Assembly: GCF_009861505.1 (NCBI RefSeq)
Contig: NZ_WTFT01000040.1
Span: 62,001-126,000, forward strand
Length of the DNA stretch: 64,000 nt
Source: Pseudomonas izuensis
Lineage (GTDB): Bacteria; Pseudomonadota; Gammaproteobacteria; Pseudomonadales; Pseudomonadaceae
Reading direction: 5' to 3'
The position numbers and the translations under genes were made by a program. How positions within the stretch are numbered: position 1 is the first letter of the stretch; every line of letters starts with the position of its first letter. The notes under the pieces are model-generated. The model worked only from the letters and a program-made list of their open reading frames with translations. It searched no databases and had not been told where the DNA came from. Of the stretch, positions 31,808 to 39,511 are shown in pieces.

Positions 31808-31925
31808 GTGTTCTGCGACACATCCCCACTTTTAAGATTGACCCGGCGACTTTATTTCGTTTGCCGGCCAGCACTGCTCACGGCTTAGATAAAAAGAAGT
31901 CCTCCCACTTCCGAGCCGGTCATCC

Positions 31926-33176
31926 ATGAGCAGCGAAACCATCAGTCAGTCGATCAACATCGTTCACCCTGTCACGCTCAGCCACGGCAAAAATGCCGAA
32001 GTCTGGGACATTGACGGCAAACGCTACATCGACTTCGTCGGCGGCATCGGCGTGCTGAACCTCGGCCATTGCCATCCACGCATTGTCGCAGCCATTCAAG
32101 ATCAGGCCACGCGGCTGACTCACTACGCGTTCAACGCCGCCCCCCATACGCCCTATATCGAACTCATGGATCGCCTGGCGGCGTTCATGCCTGTGAGCTA
32201 CCCGGTCAGCGGCATGCTCACCAACAGCGGTGCCGAAGCGGCCGAAAATGCGCTGAAGATCGTCCGTGGCGCGACCGGCCGCACGGCAGTCATTGCCTTC
32301 GACGGCGCCTTCCACGGTCGTACGCTGGCTACCCTCAATCTCAACGGCAAAGTCGCACCCTACAAGCAGAAAGTCGGCGTATTGCCGGGGCCGGTGTATC
32401 ACCTGCCCTTCCCTAGCCAGGATAATGGCGTGACCTGCGCCGAAGCGCTCAAGGCCATGGAGCGTCTGTTCAGCGTCGAAATCGACATCGAAGACGTGGC
32501 CTGCTTTATTGTCGAGCCGGTGCAGGGCGAAGCAGGGTTCCTGGCCATGGACGTGGCGTTCGCCCAAGCACTGCGGCGCTTGTGCGACGAGAAAGGCATT
32601 GTGCTGATCGCCGATGAAATCCAGTCCGGGTTCGGCCGCACCGGCCAGCGCTTTGCATTCTCGCGACTGGGCATCGAGCCGGACCTGATCCTGCTCGGCA
32701 AAAGCATCGCCGGCGGCGTGCCGCTGGGTGCGGTGGTTGGACGCAAGTCGCTGCTCGACACCTTGCCCAAGGGCGGCCTGGGTGGCACCTATTCCGGCAA
32801 CCCCATCGCCTGCGCCGCCGCGCTGGCGACCCTGGACGAAATGACCGATCCCCATCTGCAAGCCTGGGGCACGCAGCAGGAAGAGGCGATTGTCAGCCGT
32901 TACCAATCCTGGCGTGATCGCAACCTGTCACCGTACCTCGGGCGCTTGACCGGCGTTGGCGCGATGCGTGGGATTGAGTTGGCGAATGCCGACGGTACGC
33001 CTGCTTCGGCACAGTTGACGCAACTGCTGGCACTGGCGCGGGATGCAGGTTTGTTGCTGATGCCGAGCGGAAAATCGCGGCACATCATTCGGTTGTTGGC
33101 GCCCCTGACGACCGAGGCGGCTGTGCTGGAGGAAGGCCTGGACATTCTTGAGGCGTGCCTCGCAAAACTGATTTGA
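31926..33176 (+). CDS. 2-aminoadipate / 4-aminobutyrate-type class III transaminase
   Basis: A 416-residue PLP enzyme of fold type I, class III. The cofactor lysine is Lys259 in LILLGKSIAGGVPLGAVVG. Other motifs are NSGAEAAENALKIVRG, the FDGAFHGRT segment and LIADEIQSGFGRTG. The sequence, including the opening SQSINIVHPVTLSHGKNAEVWD, closely recalls P. putida AmaC (2-aminoadipate aminotransferase of D-lysine catabolism). It is more like that enzyme than canonical GabT, and there is no gabD neighbour. I therefore favour 2-aminoadipate-to-2-oxoadipate transamination, with 4-aminobutyrate activity possible. It is monocistronic and bracketed by REPINs. Confidence 0.85.
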   Translation: MSSETISQSINIVHPVTLSHGKNAEVWDIDGKRYIDFVGGIGVLNLGHCHPRIVAAIQDQATRLTHYAFNAAPHTPYIELMDRLAAFMPVSYPVSGMLTNSGAEAAENALKIVRGATGRTAVIAFDGAFHGRTLATLNLNGKVAPYKQKVGVLPGPVYHLPFPSQDNGVTCAEALKAMERLFSVEIDIEDVACFIVEPVQGEAGFLAMDVAFAQALRRLCDEKGIVLIADEIQSGFGRTGQRFAFSRLGIEPDLILLGKSIAGGVPLGAVVGRKSLLDTLPKGGLGGTYSGNPIACAAALATLDEMTDPHLQAWGTQQEEAIVSRYQSWRDRNLSPYLGRLTGVGAMRGIELANADGTPASAQLTQLLALARDAGLLLMPSGKSRHIIRLLAPLTTEAAVLEEGLDILEACLAKLI

Positions 33177-33187
33177 ACGCACAATCC

Positions 33188-33279
33188 TTGTAGGAGCGAG
33201 CCTGCTCGCGATGGCGATTTTTCATTCAATATTGAGGTCGACTGAATCACCGTAATCGCGAGCAGGCTCGCTCCTACAA
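33188..33279. repeat. REPIN
   Basis: Arms TTGTAGGAGCGAGCCTGCTC and complement, with a loop containing ATTCAATATTGAGGTCGACT, related to loop subtype 2. It lies between the transaminase gene and trxB. Confidence 0.9.
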
Positions 33280-33310
33280 AAGATTTGATCGAACATGAAA
33301 TCGTGGGCAC

Positions 33311-33335
33311 AAAAAACCGGCCGAAGCCGGTTTTT
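33311..33335. terminator. Bidirectional terminator between the transaminase gene and trxB
   Basis: AAAAAACCGGC / GCCGGTTTTT hairpin with A and T tracts on both sides, 14 bases past the trxB stop on the minus strand. Confidence 0.9.
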
Positions 33336-33348
33336 CGTATCTACCGAA

Positions 33349-34305
33349 TCAAGCGTTCTGCAGATTGTCCAGATAACGCTCGGCATCCAGTGCCGCCATG
33401 CAACCAGCGCCAGCCGAGGTGATGGCCTGACGGTAGACGTGGTCAGCCACGTCACCCGCCGCGAAGATACCTTCGAGGTTGGTGGCCGTCGCGTTGCCGT
33501 CACGGCCGCCGTGCACAACCAGGTAGCCGTCCTTCAAGGTCAACTGGCCTTCGAACAGCGAAGTGTTCGGGGTGTGGCCGATGGCGATGAACACGCCGTC
33601 GACTTTCACTTCGTCGAAGCTGCCGTCGTTGTTTTTCAGGCGCGCACCGGTCACGCCCATGTTGTCGCCCAGGACTTCGTCCAGAGTCGCGTTCAGCTTC
33701 AGGATGATCTTGCCTTCAGCAACCCGGGCATTGAGCTTGTCGATCAGGATTTTCTCGGCGCGGAAGGTTTCGCGACGGTGAATCAGGGTTACGGTGCTGG
33801 CGATGTTGGCCAGGTACAGGGCTTCTTCAACAGCGGTGTTGCCGCCGCCAACCACAGCCACTGGCTTGTTGCGATAGAAGAAGCCATCACAGGTGGCGCA
33901 GGCCGAAACGCCTTTGCCCATGAAGGCTTCTTCCGACGGCAGGCCCAGGTAACGAGCGCTGGCACCGGTGGCGATAATCAGGGCGTCGCAGGTGTAAGTC
34001 GCGCTGTCACCGATCAGGGTGTACGGCTTGGAAGCAAAGTCCACGGCATTGATGTGATCGAAGACGATCTCGGTTTCAAAGCGCTCGGCGTGCTCTTTCA
34101 TGCGCTCCATCAACGCCGGGCCGGTCAGGCCGTGGACGTCGCCCGGCCAGTTGTCGACTTCGGTGGTGGTGGTCAGTTGGCCGCCGGCCTGCATGCCGGT
34201 GATCAAAAGTGGCTTGAGGTTGGCACGGGCGGCATAGACCGCAGCGCTGTAACCGGCAGGGCCGGAACCGAGAATAATCACTCGCGAATGACGGACTTCA
34301 GACAT
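33349..34305 (-). CDS. trxB: Thioredoxin reductase
   Basis: Low-molecular-weight NADPH-dependent flavoenzyme (318 aa) that keeps thioredoxin reduced. FAD motif LGSGPAGYSAAVYAARANL (12-30), redox pair Cys136-Ala-Thr-Cys139 in ACATCDGFFY, NADPH motif VGGGNTAVEEALYL, and GIFAAGDVADHVYRQAITSAG near the C-terminus are all intact. The ATG at 34305 has AGGAGC upstream; a longer frame to 34476 adds 57 unrelated residues. It is divergent from cysZ and ends in a shared terminator. Confidence 0.97.
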   Translation of the reverse strand: MSEVRHSRVIILGSGPAGYSAAVYAARANLKPLLITGMQAGGQLTTTTEVDNWPGDVHGLTGPALMERMKEHAERFETEIVFDHINAVDFASKPYTLIGDSATYTCDALIIATGASARYLGLPSEEAFMGKGVSACATCDGFFYRNKPVAVVGGGNTAVEEALYLANIASTVTLIHRRETFRAEKILIDKLNARVAEGKIILKLNATLDEVLGDNMGVTGARLKNNDGSFDEVKVDGVFIAIGHTPNTSLFEGQLTLKDGYLVVHGGRDGNATATNLEGIFAAGDVADHVYRQAITSAGAGCMAALDAERYLDNLQNA

Positions 34306-34619
34306 GACCTGCTCCTGTTGACCGGCCCGGAATACCTGGCGCGGAACGCCGGGTTGCCGGCGGGAATAAAAAAGGACCATTGAAAGCACTTGGGGAAGGC
34401 TTGAACTCGACAGTCCTGTAAAAGAATGGGTGCAGCGTATCGAGGGGGCGAAGATTAAGGAAATACGGTTTAACAATCCAGCTCATAGGTGGTCTCTATC
34501 CCGTCGGCGCGATGAACAGGGCGCCTTTGTTACAGTTAATGTCGATACCGCTGCCGCGCTTTCGCCCGTCAGGCAAAGCCGGTAAGGTCGGCGCGTTTTC
34601 CCTCTGCTCGGAGCACGTT

Positions 34620-35372
34620 ATGCCCGCCCCTGTACTGTCCGGCCCGCAATACCTGCGCGAAGGTCTCAAGCTGGTCTTGAGTCCAAGCCTGCGTTTGTTT
34701 GTGTTGTTGCCGTTGGCAATCAACCTGGTGCTGTTCGTCGGATTGATCTACCTGGCTGGCCATCAATTCAGCCTGTGGGTCGATTCGCTGATGCCTTCCC
34801 TGCCCGACTGGCTGAGTTTCCTCAGCTATGTGCTGTGGCCGCTGTTCGTGGTACTCGTGACCTTGATGGTGTTCTTCACCTTCACGATGCTCGCCAACGT
34901 CATCGCCGCGCCGTTCAACGGCTTCCTGGCGGAAAAAGTCGAGGTGGTGGTGCGCGGCACCGACGACTTCCCGGCTTTCAGCTGGGGCGAGCTGATCGCC
35001 ATGATCCCGCGGACCCTGGGCCGGGAAATGCGCAAACTCGGTTACTTCCTGCCGCGGGCAATCGGGCTGTTCATTCTCTCGTTCATCCCCGTCGTGAACA
35101 TCATCGCCGCGCCGCTCTGGCTACTGTTCGGTGTCTGGATGATGGCGATCCAGTACATTGACTACCCGGCGGACAACCACAAGCTCGGTTGGAACGAAAT
35201 GCTCGCCTGGCTGCGGCAGAAGCGCTGGCAGAGCATGAGCTTCGGCGGGATCGTGTACCTGGTGTTGCTGATTCCGGTGGTGAACATCCTGATGATGCCG
35301 GCGGCCGTGGCCGGGGCGACCTTGTTCTGGGTGCGCGAGCGTGGGGCCGAGAACCTGGTGAGCCAGCGCTGA
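34620..35372 (+). CDS. cysZ: Sulfate transporter CysZ
   Basis: A 250-residue inner-membrane protein of the CysZ/EI24 family that brings sulfate in for cysteine synthesis. Hydrophobic helices lie at about 24-46, 62-98, 142-180 and 208-236, with the CysZ stretches LANVIAAPFNGFLAEKVE and QYIDYPADNHKLGW. GGAG precedes the ATG at seven bases. Sulfate-activating genes cysD and cysNC are 7-10 kb away on the other strand. Divergence from trxB is fitting because thioredoxin is the reductant for the next sulfate-reduction steps. Confidence 0.93.
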   Translation: MPAPVLSGPQYLREGLKLVLSPSLRLFVLLPLAINLVLFVGLIYLAGHQFSLWVDSLMPSLPDWLSFLSYVLWPLFVVLVTLMVFFTFTMLANVIAAPFNGFLAEKVEVVVRGTDDFPAFSWGELIAMIPRTLGREMRKLGYFLPRAIGLFILSFIPVVNIIAAPLWLLFGVWMMAIQYIDYPADNHKLGWNEMLAWLRQKRWQSMSFGGIVYLVLLIPVVNILMMPAAVAGATLFWVRERGAENLVSQR

Positions 35373-35426
35373 GCCATTCCCACAAAAGCGTTCATAAATC
35401 CATCATCTGACCGTCACAACGACGAC

Positions 35427-36626
35427 ATGGCCTCAGCTGACACTGAGGTCATGACGACAGCTCTGCATATCACCCTGATCACCGAAACCTTCCCTCCCGA
35501 AATCAACGGCGTGGCCAATACCCTTGGTCGCCTGTGCGACGGTTTGCGCGCGCGCGGGCATCAGGTGGAGCTGGTGCGACCGCGCCAGGGCGGTGATCCT
35601 TCGGCGGGCGGCGACGATGAATTGTTGCTGTGCCGTGGCTGGCCGCTGCCGGGTTATCCCGGCCTGCAATGGGGGCAGTCGTCGATGCACAAGCTGCTCA
35701 GACGCTGGAAACGTCACCGCCCGGATGTCCTGTACATCGCCACCGAGGGACCGCTCGGGCTGTCGGCACTGCGCGCGGCACGACGCCTGGGCATTTCGGT
35801 GGTCAGCGGCTTTCATACCAATTTTCAGCAGTATTCCAGCCAGTACGGGCTCGGGTTACTGACGCGCCTGCTGACCCACTACCTGCGCTGGTTCCACAAT
35901 CGCTCGACCTTGACGCTGGTGCCCAGCGTCAGCCAGCGGATGGAGCTGGAACGGCGGCATTTCGAGCGTCTGGCGCTGCTGTCTCGCGGCGTCGACAGCC
36001 AGTTGTTTCATCCGGCCAAACGTTTGAATGCGTTGCGCGAACAATGGGGACTGGGCGAGAACGACATTGCCGTCATCCATGTAGGACGTTTGGCACCGGA
36101 GAAAAATCTGGGTTTGCTCAAACGCTGTTTCGATCGGTTGAAGTCGACGTATCCACAACGCACCCTGAAGCTGATCGTGGTGGGCGACGGCCCTCAACGC
36201 CTGCTCATGGAAAGCGAAATACCCGAAGCGATTTTCTGCGGCAGCCAAAGGGGTGAGGCCCTGGCCAGTCACTATGCGTCGGGGGATGTGTTTCTGTTTC
36301 CGAGCCTGACTGAAACCTTCGGCAACGTAGTGCTCGAGGCGCTGGCCTCCGGGCTGGGGGTGGTGGCTTACGATCAGGCGGCGGCGGCACAGCATATTCG
36401 CCATGGCTACAACGGCGTGCTGGCGATGCCCGGGGACGAAGAAGCGTTCTGCGATGCGGCGACGTGGTTGCTGGAAGAGCGCGAAACATTGCGCTGCATG
36501 CGCCTCAATGCGCGCCAGCATGCCAGTCGTCAGGGCTGGGCGGCGATTATCGAGCAGTTCGAGGGGCAGTTGCGGGGGGCTTGTGTGCAGTCGCAGCCCC
36601 TGTCTGATGTGGCGTTGTTGCCATAA
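35427..36626 (+). CDS. Family 4 glycosyltransferase
   Basis: A 399-residue GT-B glycosyltransferase resembling GDP-mannose-dependent mannosyltransferases of the MgtA/PimB group. The N-terminal acceptor domain opens with ITETFPPEINGVANTLGRL and includes GFHTNFQQYSSQYG. The nucleotide-sugar domain has VGRLAPEKNLGLL and the FPSLTETFGNVVLEALASGL motif (E-x7-E). It is cytoplasmic or membrane-associated, probably glycosylating a lipid. The donor and acceptor are not certain. The start is either 35427 or 35451; neither ribosome site is strong. It follows cysZ by 54 bases. Confidence 0.85.
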   Translation: MASADTEVMTTALHITLITETFPPEINGVANTLGRLCDGLRARGHQVELVRPRQGGDPSAGGDDELLLCRGWPLPGYPGLQWGQSSMHKLLRRWKRHRPDVLYIATEGPLGLSALRAARRLGISVVSGFHTNFQQYSSQYGLGLLTRLLTHYLRWFHNRSTLTLVPSVSQRMELERRHFERLALLSRGVDSQLFHPAKRLNALREQWGLGENDIAVIHVGRLAPEKNLGLLKRCFDRLKSTYPQRTLKLIVVGDGPQRLLMESEIPEAIFCGSQRGEALASHYASGDVFLFPSLTETFGNVVLEALASGLGVVAYDQAAAAQHIRHGYNGVLAMPGDEEAFCDAATWLLEERETLRCMRLNARQHASRQGWAAIIEQFEGQLRGACVQSQPLSDVALLP

Positions 36627-36628
36627 AA

Positions 36629-36698
36629 GCTTCGCTGGCAAGCCAGCTCCTCCAGGTCCGGTGTGGTTCCGGTAGGAGCTGGCTTGCCAGCGAAGAGG
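36629..36698. repeat. REPIN (compact)
   Basis: Arms GCTTCGCTGGCAAGCCAGCT and its complement around a loop of about 15 bases, as in the element at 781. It sits in the convergent gap between the glycosyltransferase gene and the OYE reductase gene. Confidence 0.88.
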
Positions 36699-36714
36699 CC
36701 CTTTCGGGCGCTGC

Positions 36715-37818
36715 TTAAACCAGCGTCATCAACGCCTCACGGCTGAACGGCAGGATGTCTTCCTCGCGACCGTCGCGCACTTTCTGTGCCCAGTCGGGGT
36801 CTACCAGCAGCGCGCGGCCCACTGCTACCAGGTCGAACTCATCGTTGTTCAAACGCTCCAGAAGTTTTTCCAGGCTGGCCGGTTGTGCCACCTTGTCGGT
36901 GTTGACCATGAATTGCAGGAACTCGCCGTCCAGGCCGACGCTGCCCACGGTGATGGTCGGCTTGCCGGTCAGTTGGCGGGTCCAGCCGGCCAGGTTCAAT
37001 TCGGAGCCGTCGAATTCCGGCTCCCAGAAACGGCGGGTCGAACAGTGGAAAATATCCACGCCAGCCTCGGACAACGGCTTGAGGAACTCGCCCAACGCCT
37101 CCGGTGTTTGCACCAGCCGCGCGGTGTAATCCTGCTGTTTCCACTGGGAGAAGCGGAAGATGATCGGGTAGCCTTCACCGACCGCCGCACGCACCGCCTG
37201 AATCAACTCGATGGCGAAACGCGAACGATTGGCCAGGCTGCCGCCGTATTCGTCGGTACGCTGGTTGCTGCCTTCCCAAAAGAACTGGTCGATCAGGTAG
37301 CCGTGGGCGCCGTGGATTTCCACGCCGTCCATGCCGATGCTCTGGGCATCCCTGGCTGCCTGGGCGAACGCGGCGATCACATCCTGAATATCTTGCTTCG
37401 TCATGCCGTGAACCACGACATTGCCATCCTTCACTTTTTCCGACGGACCGTAGCCTGGCACGCTGGCGTCCGGCTCGGTGCCGATGCGACGCACGCTGCC
37501 CACGTGCCACAACTGCGGAACGATCTTGCCGCCTTCGGCGTGTACGGCGTCGACGACTTTTTTCCAGCCGGCCAACGCGGCTTCACCGTAGAAGTGCGGC
37601 ACGTTCGGGTAACCGTTGGAAGCTTTGTGACCAACAGTGGTGCCTTCGGTAATGATCAGCCCGACGCCGGCCGCGGCGCGACGGCGGTAGTACTCGATCA
37701 CTTTGGAATTGGGCACGCCACCCGGCGAAAACGAACGGGTCATCGGTGCCATGACGACACGGGTCGGCAGTTCGAGGGTGCCGAGGTGGAACGGTTTGAA
37801 CAGGGCTTTGACGGGCAT
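36715..37818 (-). CDS. Old-yellow-enzyme-family NADH:flavin oxidoreductase
   Basis: A 367-residue TIM-barrel flavoprotein that reduces activated C=C bonds (enones, nitro-olefins) with NAD(P)H and FMN. The substrate-anchoring histidine pair is His169/His172 in GVEIHGAHGYLIDQFF. The N-terminal RVVMAPMTRSF and C-terminal ALLVDPDWAQKVRDG match the family, and QLWHVGSVRR carries FMN contacts. The closest relatives from memory are pseudomonad 'alkene reductase/12-oxophytodienoate reductase' genes. The natural substrate is unknown, and no TetR/NemR regulator is adjacent. Confidence 0.9.
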   Translation of the reverse strand: MPVKALFKPFHLGTLELPTRVVMAPMTRSFSPGGVPNSKVIEYYRRRAAAGVGLIITEGTTVGHKASNGYPNVPHFYGEAALAGWKKVVDAVHAEGGKIVPQLWHVGSVRRIGTEPDASVPGYGPSEKVKDGNVVVHGMTKQDIQDVIAAFAQAARDAQSIGMDGVEIHGAHGYLIDQFFWEGSNQRTDEYGGSLANRSRFAIELIQAVRAAVGEGYPIIFRFSQWKQQDYTARLVQTPEALGEFLKPLSEAGVDIFHCSTRRFWEPEFDGSELNLAGWTRQLTGKPTITVGSVGLDGEFLQFMVNTDKVAQPASLEKLLERLNNDEFDLVAVGRALLVDPDWAQKVRDGREEDILPFSREALMTLV

Positions 37819-37931
37819 GTGAGCGCTCCACGGGAATAGACTTTATGACGGCGATAATATGGAGATTCGCACGTGCTGAATAGCACTATTGATTTGGGTG
37901 ATTAAGGCTCAAAAGGCACGGAGCGCTGTTT

Positions 37932-38035
37932 CCTGTAGGAGCGAGCCTGCTCGCGATGGTCGTCAACGAAAACGCTGGGTATCTGATGCTCCGCGGCGTA
38001 TTTGCGTTCATCGCGAGCAGGCTCGCTCCTACAGG
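37932..38035. repeat. REPIN, loop subtype 1
   Basis: Arms CCTGTAGGAGCGAGCCTGCT and complement around a 50-base loop that begins GGTCGTCAACGAAAACGCTG. That word is shared with the element at 45687 and, inverted, at 31706. Confidence 0.92.
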
Positions 38036-38065
38036 TACAGGTGTAAATGCAGGTAATGCGGGGTG

Positions 38066-38548
38066 TCAGCTCAGGGCCTTTTCGATTGCCTGAACGACGC
38101 TTGGATCGTCCGGCGCTGTACGTGGTGAGAACCGCGCCAGTACACGCCCGTCTTTACCCAGCAGGAACTTTTCGAAGTTCCAGGTGATGTCACCAGGGAA
38201 TTCGGCACCCTCGCCCGCCAGCAGCTTGTACAGCTGATGACGTTCGTGACCATTGACGTCCAGCTTGCTGGACAACGGGAAGGTCACGCCATAGTTGAGG
38301 CTGCAAAACGCCTGAATTTCTTGCTCGGAACCAGGCTCCTGCCCGGCAAATTGATTGCACGGCAGGCCCAGCACGCTGAAACCCTTACCCTTGTATTGCT
38401 GGTAGAGGTTTTCAAGCGCCGCGTACTGTGGGGTCAAGCCGCATTTGGAGGCAACGTTGACCACCAGCACGACGTGCCCCTTGAAAGGCGCCAAAGGTAG
38501 CGCCTGACCATTCAGGGCTGTCAAATTAAGGTCGTGAAAAGCACTCAT
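38066..38548 (-). CDS. Glutathione peroxidase family thiol peroxidase
   Basis: A 160-residue peroxidase. The catalytic cysteine is Cys36 in NVASKCGLTPQY (Cys rather than selenocysteine). The other tetrad residues lie in GLPCNQFAGQEPGS and ITWNFEKFLLG. A second cysteine in FCSLNYG is placed as in thioredoxin-dependent members, so the reductant is probably thioredoxin rather than glutathione. It reduces hydrogen and lipid peroxides in the cytoplasm. It lies next to slyD, as in P. aeruginosa from memory. Confidence 0.93.
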   Translation of the reverse strand: MSAFHDLNLTALNGQALPLAPFKGHVVLVVNVASKCGLTPQYAALENLYQQYKGKGFSVLGLPCNQFAGQEPGSEQEIQAFCSLNYGVTFPLSSKLDVNGHERHQLYKLLAGEGAEFPGDITWNFEKFLLGKDGRVLARFSPRTAPDDPSVVQAIEKALS

Positions 38549-38620
38549 GACGTACTCCAGATTCCCGTGTTCTTCTCGAAACAGCCACTTGGCGGTGTCG
38601 CCTCGGACAGCCGCAGACTA

Positions 38621-38645
38621 AAAAGGCGCCCTCGGGGCGCCTCTC
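38621..38645 (-). terminator. Rho-independent terminator of slyD
   Basis: AGGCGCC / GGCGCCT stem with loop CTCGG; on the minus strand it is followed by TTTTTA. About 25 bases after the slyD stop codon. Confidence 0.88.
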
Positions 38646-38670
38646 CAGTTATCTGAGCTTAGCGCAGAAA

Positions 38671-39156
38671 TCAGTGGTGATGGCCACCTTCGCCATGGAC
38701 GTGGCCATGGGCGATTTCTTCCTGGCTGGCGTCACGGATAGCAACGATCTTGACCTGGAAATTCAGGCGCTGACCGGCCAACGGGTGGTTGCCGTCAACG
38801 GTAACGTCGTCGCCGTCCAGGTCGCGGATGGTCACGATCTGCATCTGGCCGTCCGGAGCGGAAGCGTGGAACTGCATGCCCACTTCCAGCTCATCGACAC
38901 CTTCGAACATGCTGCGGCTCAGGGTGCTGACCAGTTCGGCCGCGTACTCGCCGTAGGCATCTTCAGGTTCAACGGCTACGGTCAGCTCGTCGCCGACTGC
39001 CTTGCCTTCCAGGGCCTTTTCCAGGCCCGGGATGATGTTGCCTGCGCCTTGCAGGTAGACCAGCGGCGCGCCGCCGGCGGAGCTGTCGATGACCTCACCA
39101 GCGTCGTTGGTCAGGGTATAGTCGATGGAGACAGCCTTATTGGCGGCGATCAGCAT
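38671..39156 (-). CDS. slyD: FKBP-type peptidyl-prolyl isomerase SlyD
   Basis: A 161-residue prolyl isomerase, chaperone and nickel-binding protein. The FKBP domain is split by an insert-in-flap chaperone domain (about residues 70-128; EPEDAYGEYAAELV, then VDGNHPLAGQRLNF). The tail HGHVHGEGGHHH is a metal-binding histidine cluster, shorter than in E. coli. The ATG at 39156 starts MLIAANKAVSIDYTL; a longer frame to 39255 is antisense to the DUF3565 gene. It is divergent from the DUF3565 gene with overlapping 5' ends. Confidence 0.95.
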   Translation of the reverse strand: MLIAANKAVSIDYTLTNDAGEVIDSSAGGAPLVYLQGAGNIIPGLEKALEGKAVGDELTVAVEPEDAYGEYAAELVSTLSRSMFEGVDELEVGMQFHASAPDGQMQIVTIRDLDGDDVTVDGNHPLAGQRLNFQVKIVAIRDASQEEIAHGHVHGEGGHHH

Positions 39157-39451
39157 GGGGCGAGACCTTTTGCAAAAGAATGATGAAAGACCCAGTTTAG
39201 CGAAGCAATCGCCCGAAAGCGAACACAACCCGGACAGACGGGGTGCGACGATCACAGGCTTCCATCAGGACGAAGACGGCCACTGGGTGGCCGACCTTTC
39301 CTGCGGCCATACCCAACACCTGCGCCATCAGCCGCCCTGGCAATCCCGGGCCTGGGTCATGGACCCTTTGCAGCGCCATGAAAAAATAGGCCAACCCTTT
39401 GATTGCGGTTGGTGCGCACAAGGCTCGGTTAGCGATAACCTTGGCGACTGA
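39155..39451 (+). CDS. DUF3565 protein
   Basis: A small protein with the DUF3565 core ITGFHQDEDGHWVADLSCGH, then QHLRHQPPWQSRAWV and a C-terminal CGWC. The conserved Cys and His residues suggest a small metal-binding fold. The N-terminal 30 residues before the core are unlike the family, and the start is uncertain. The ATG at 39155 overlaps the slyD start codon on the other strand, and another ATG lies at 39125. A shorter product is likely. It occupies the place where P. aeruginosa carries ackA between slyD and pta (from memory). Confidence 0.75.
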   Translation: MGRDLLQKNDERPSLAKQSPESEHNPDRRGATITGFHQDEDGHWVADLSCGHTQHLRHQPPWQSRAWVMDPLQRHEKIGQPFDCGWCAQGSVSDNLGD

Positions 39452-39511
39452 ATTTCGGTGGTCGCCCCGTCCTGGGTCGTCACCCTTGCCATGCACCTCC
39501 AGAGAATCCGC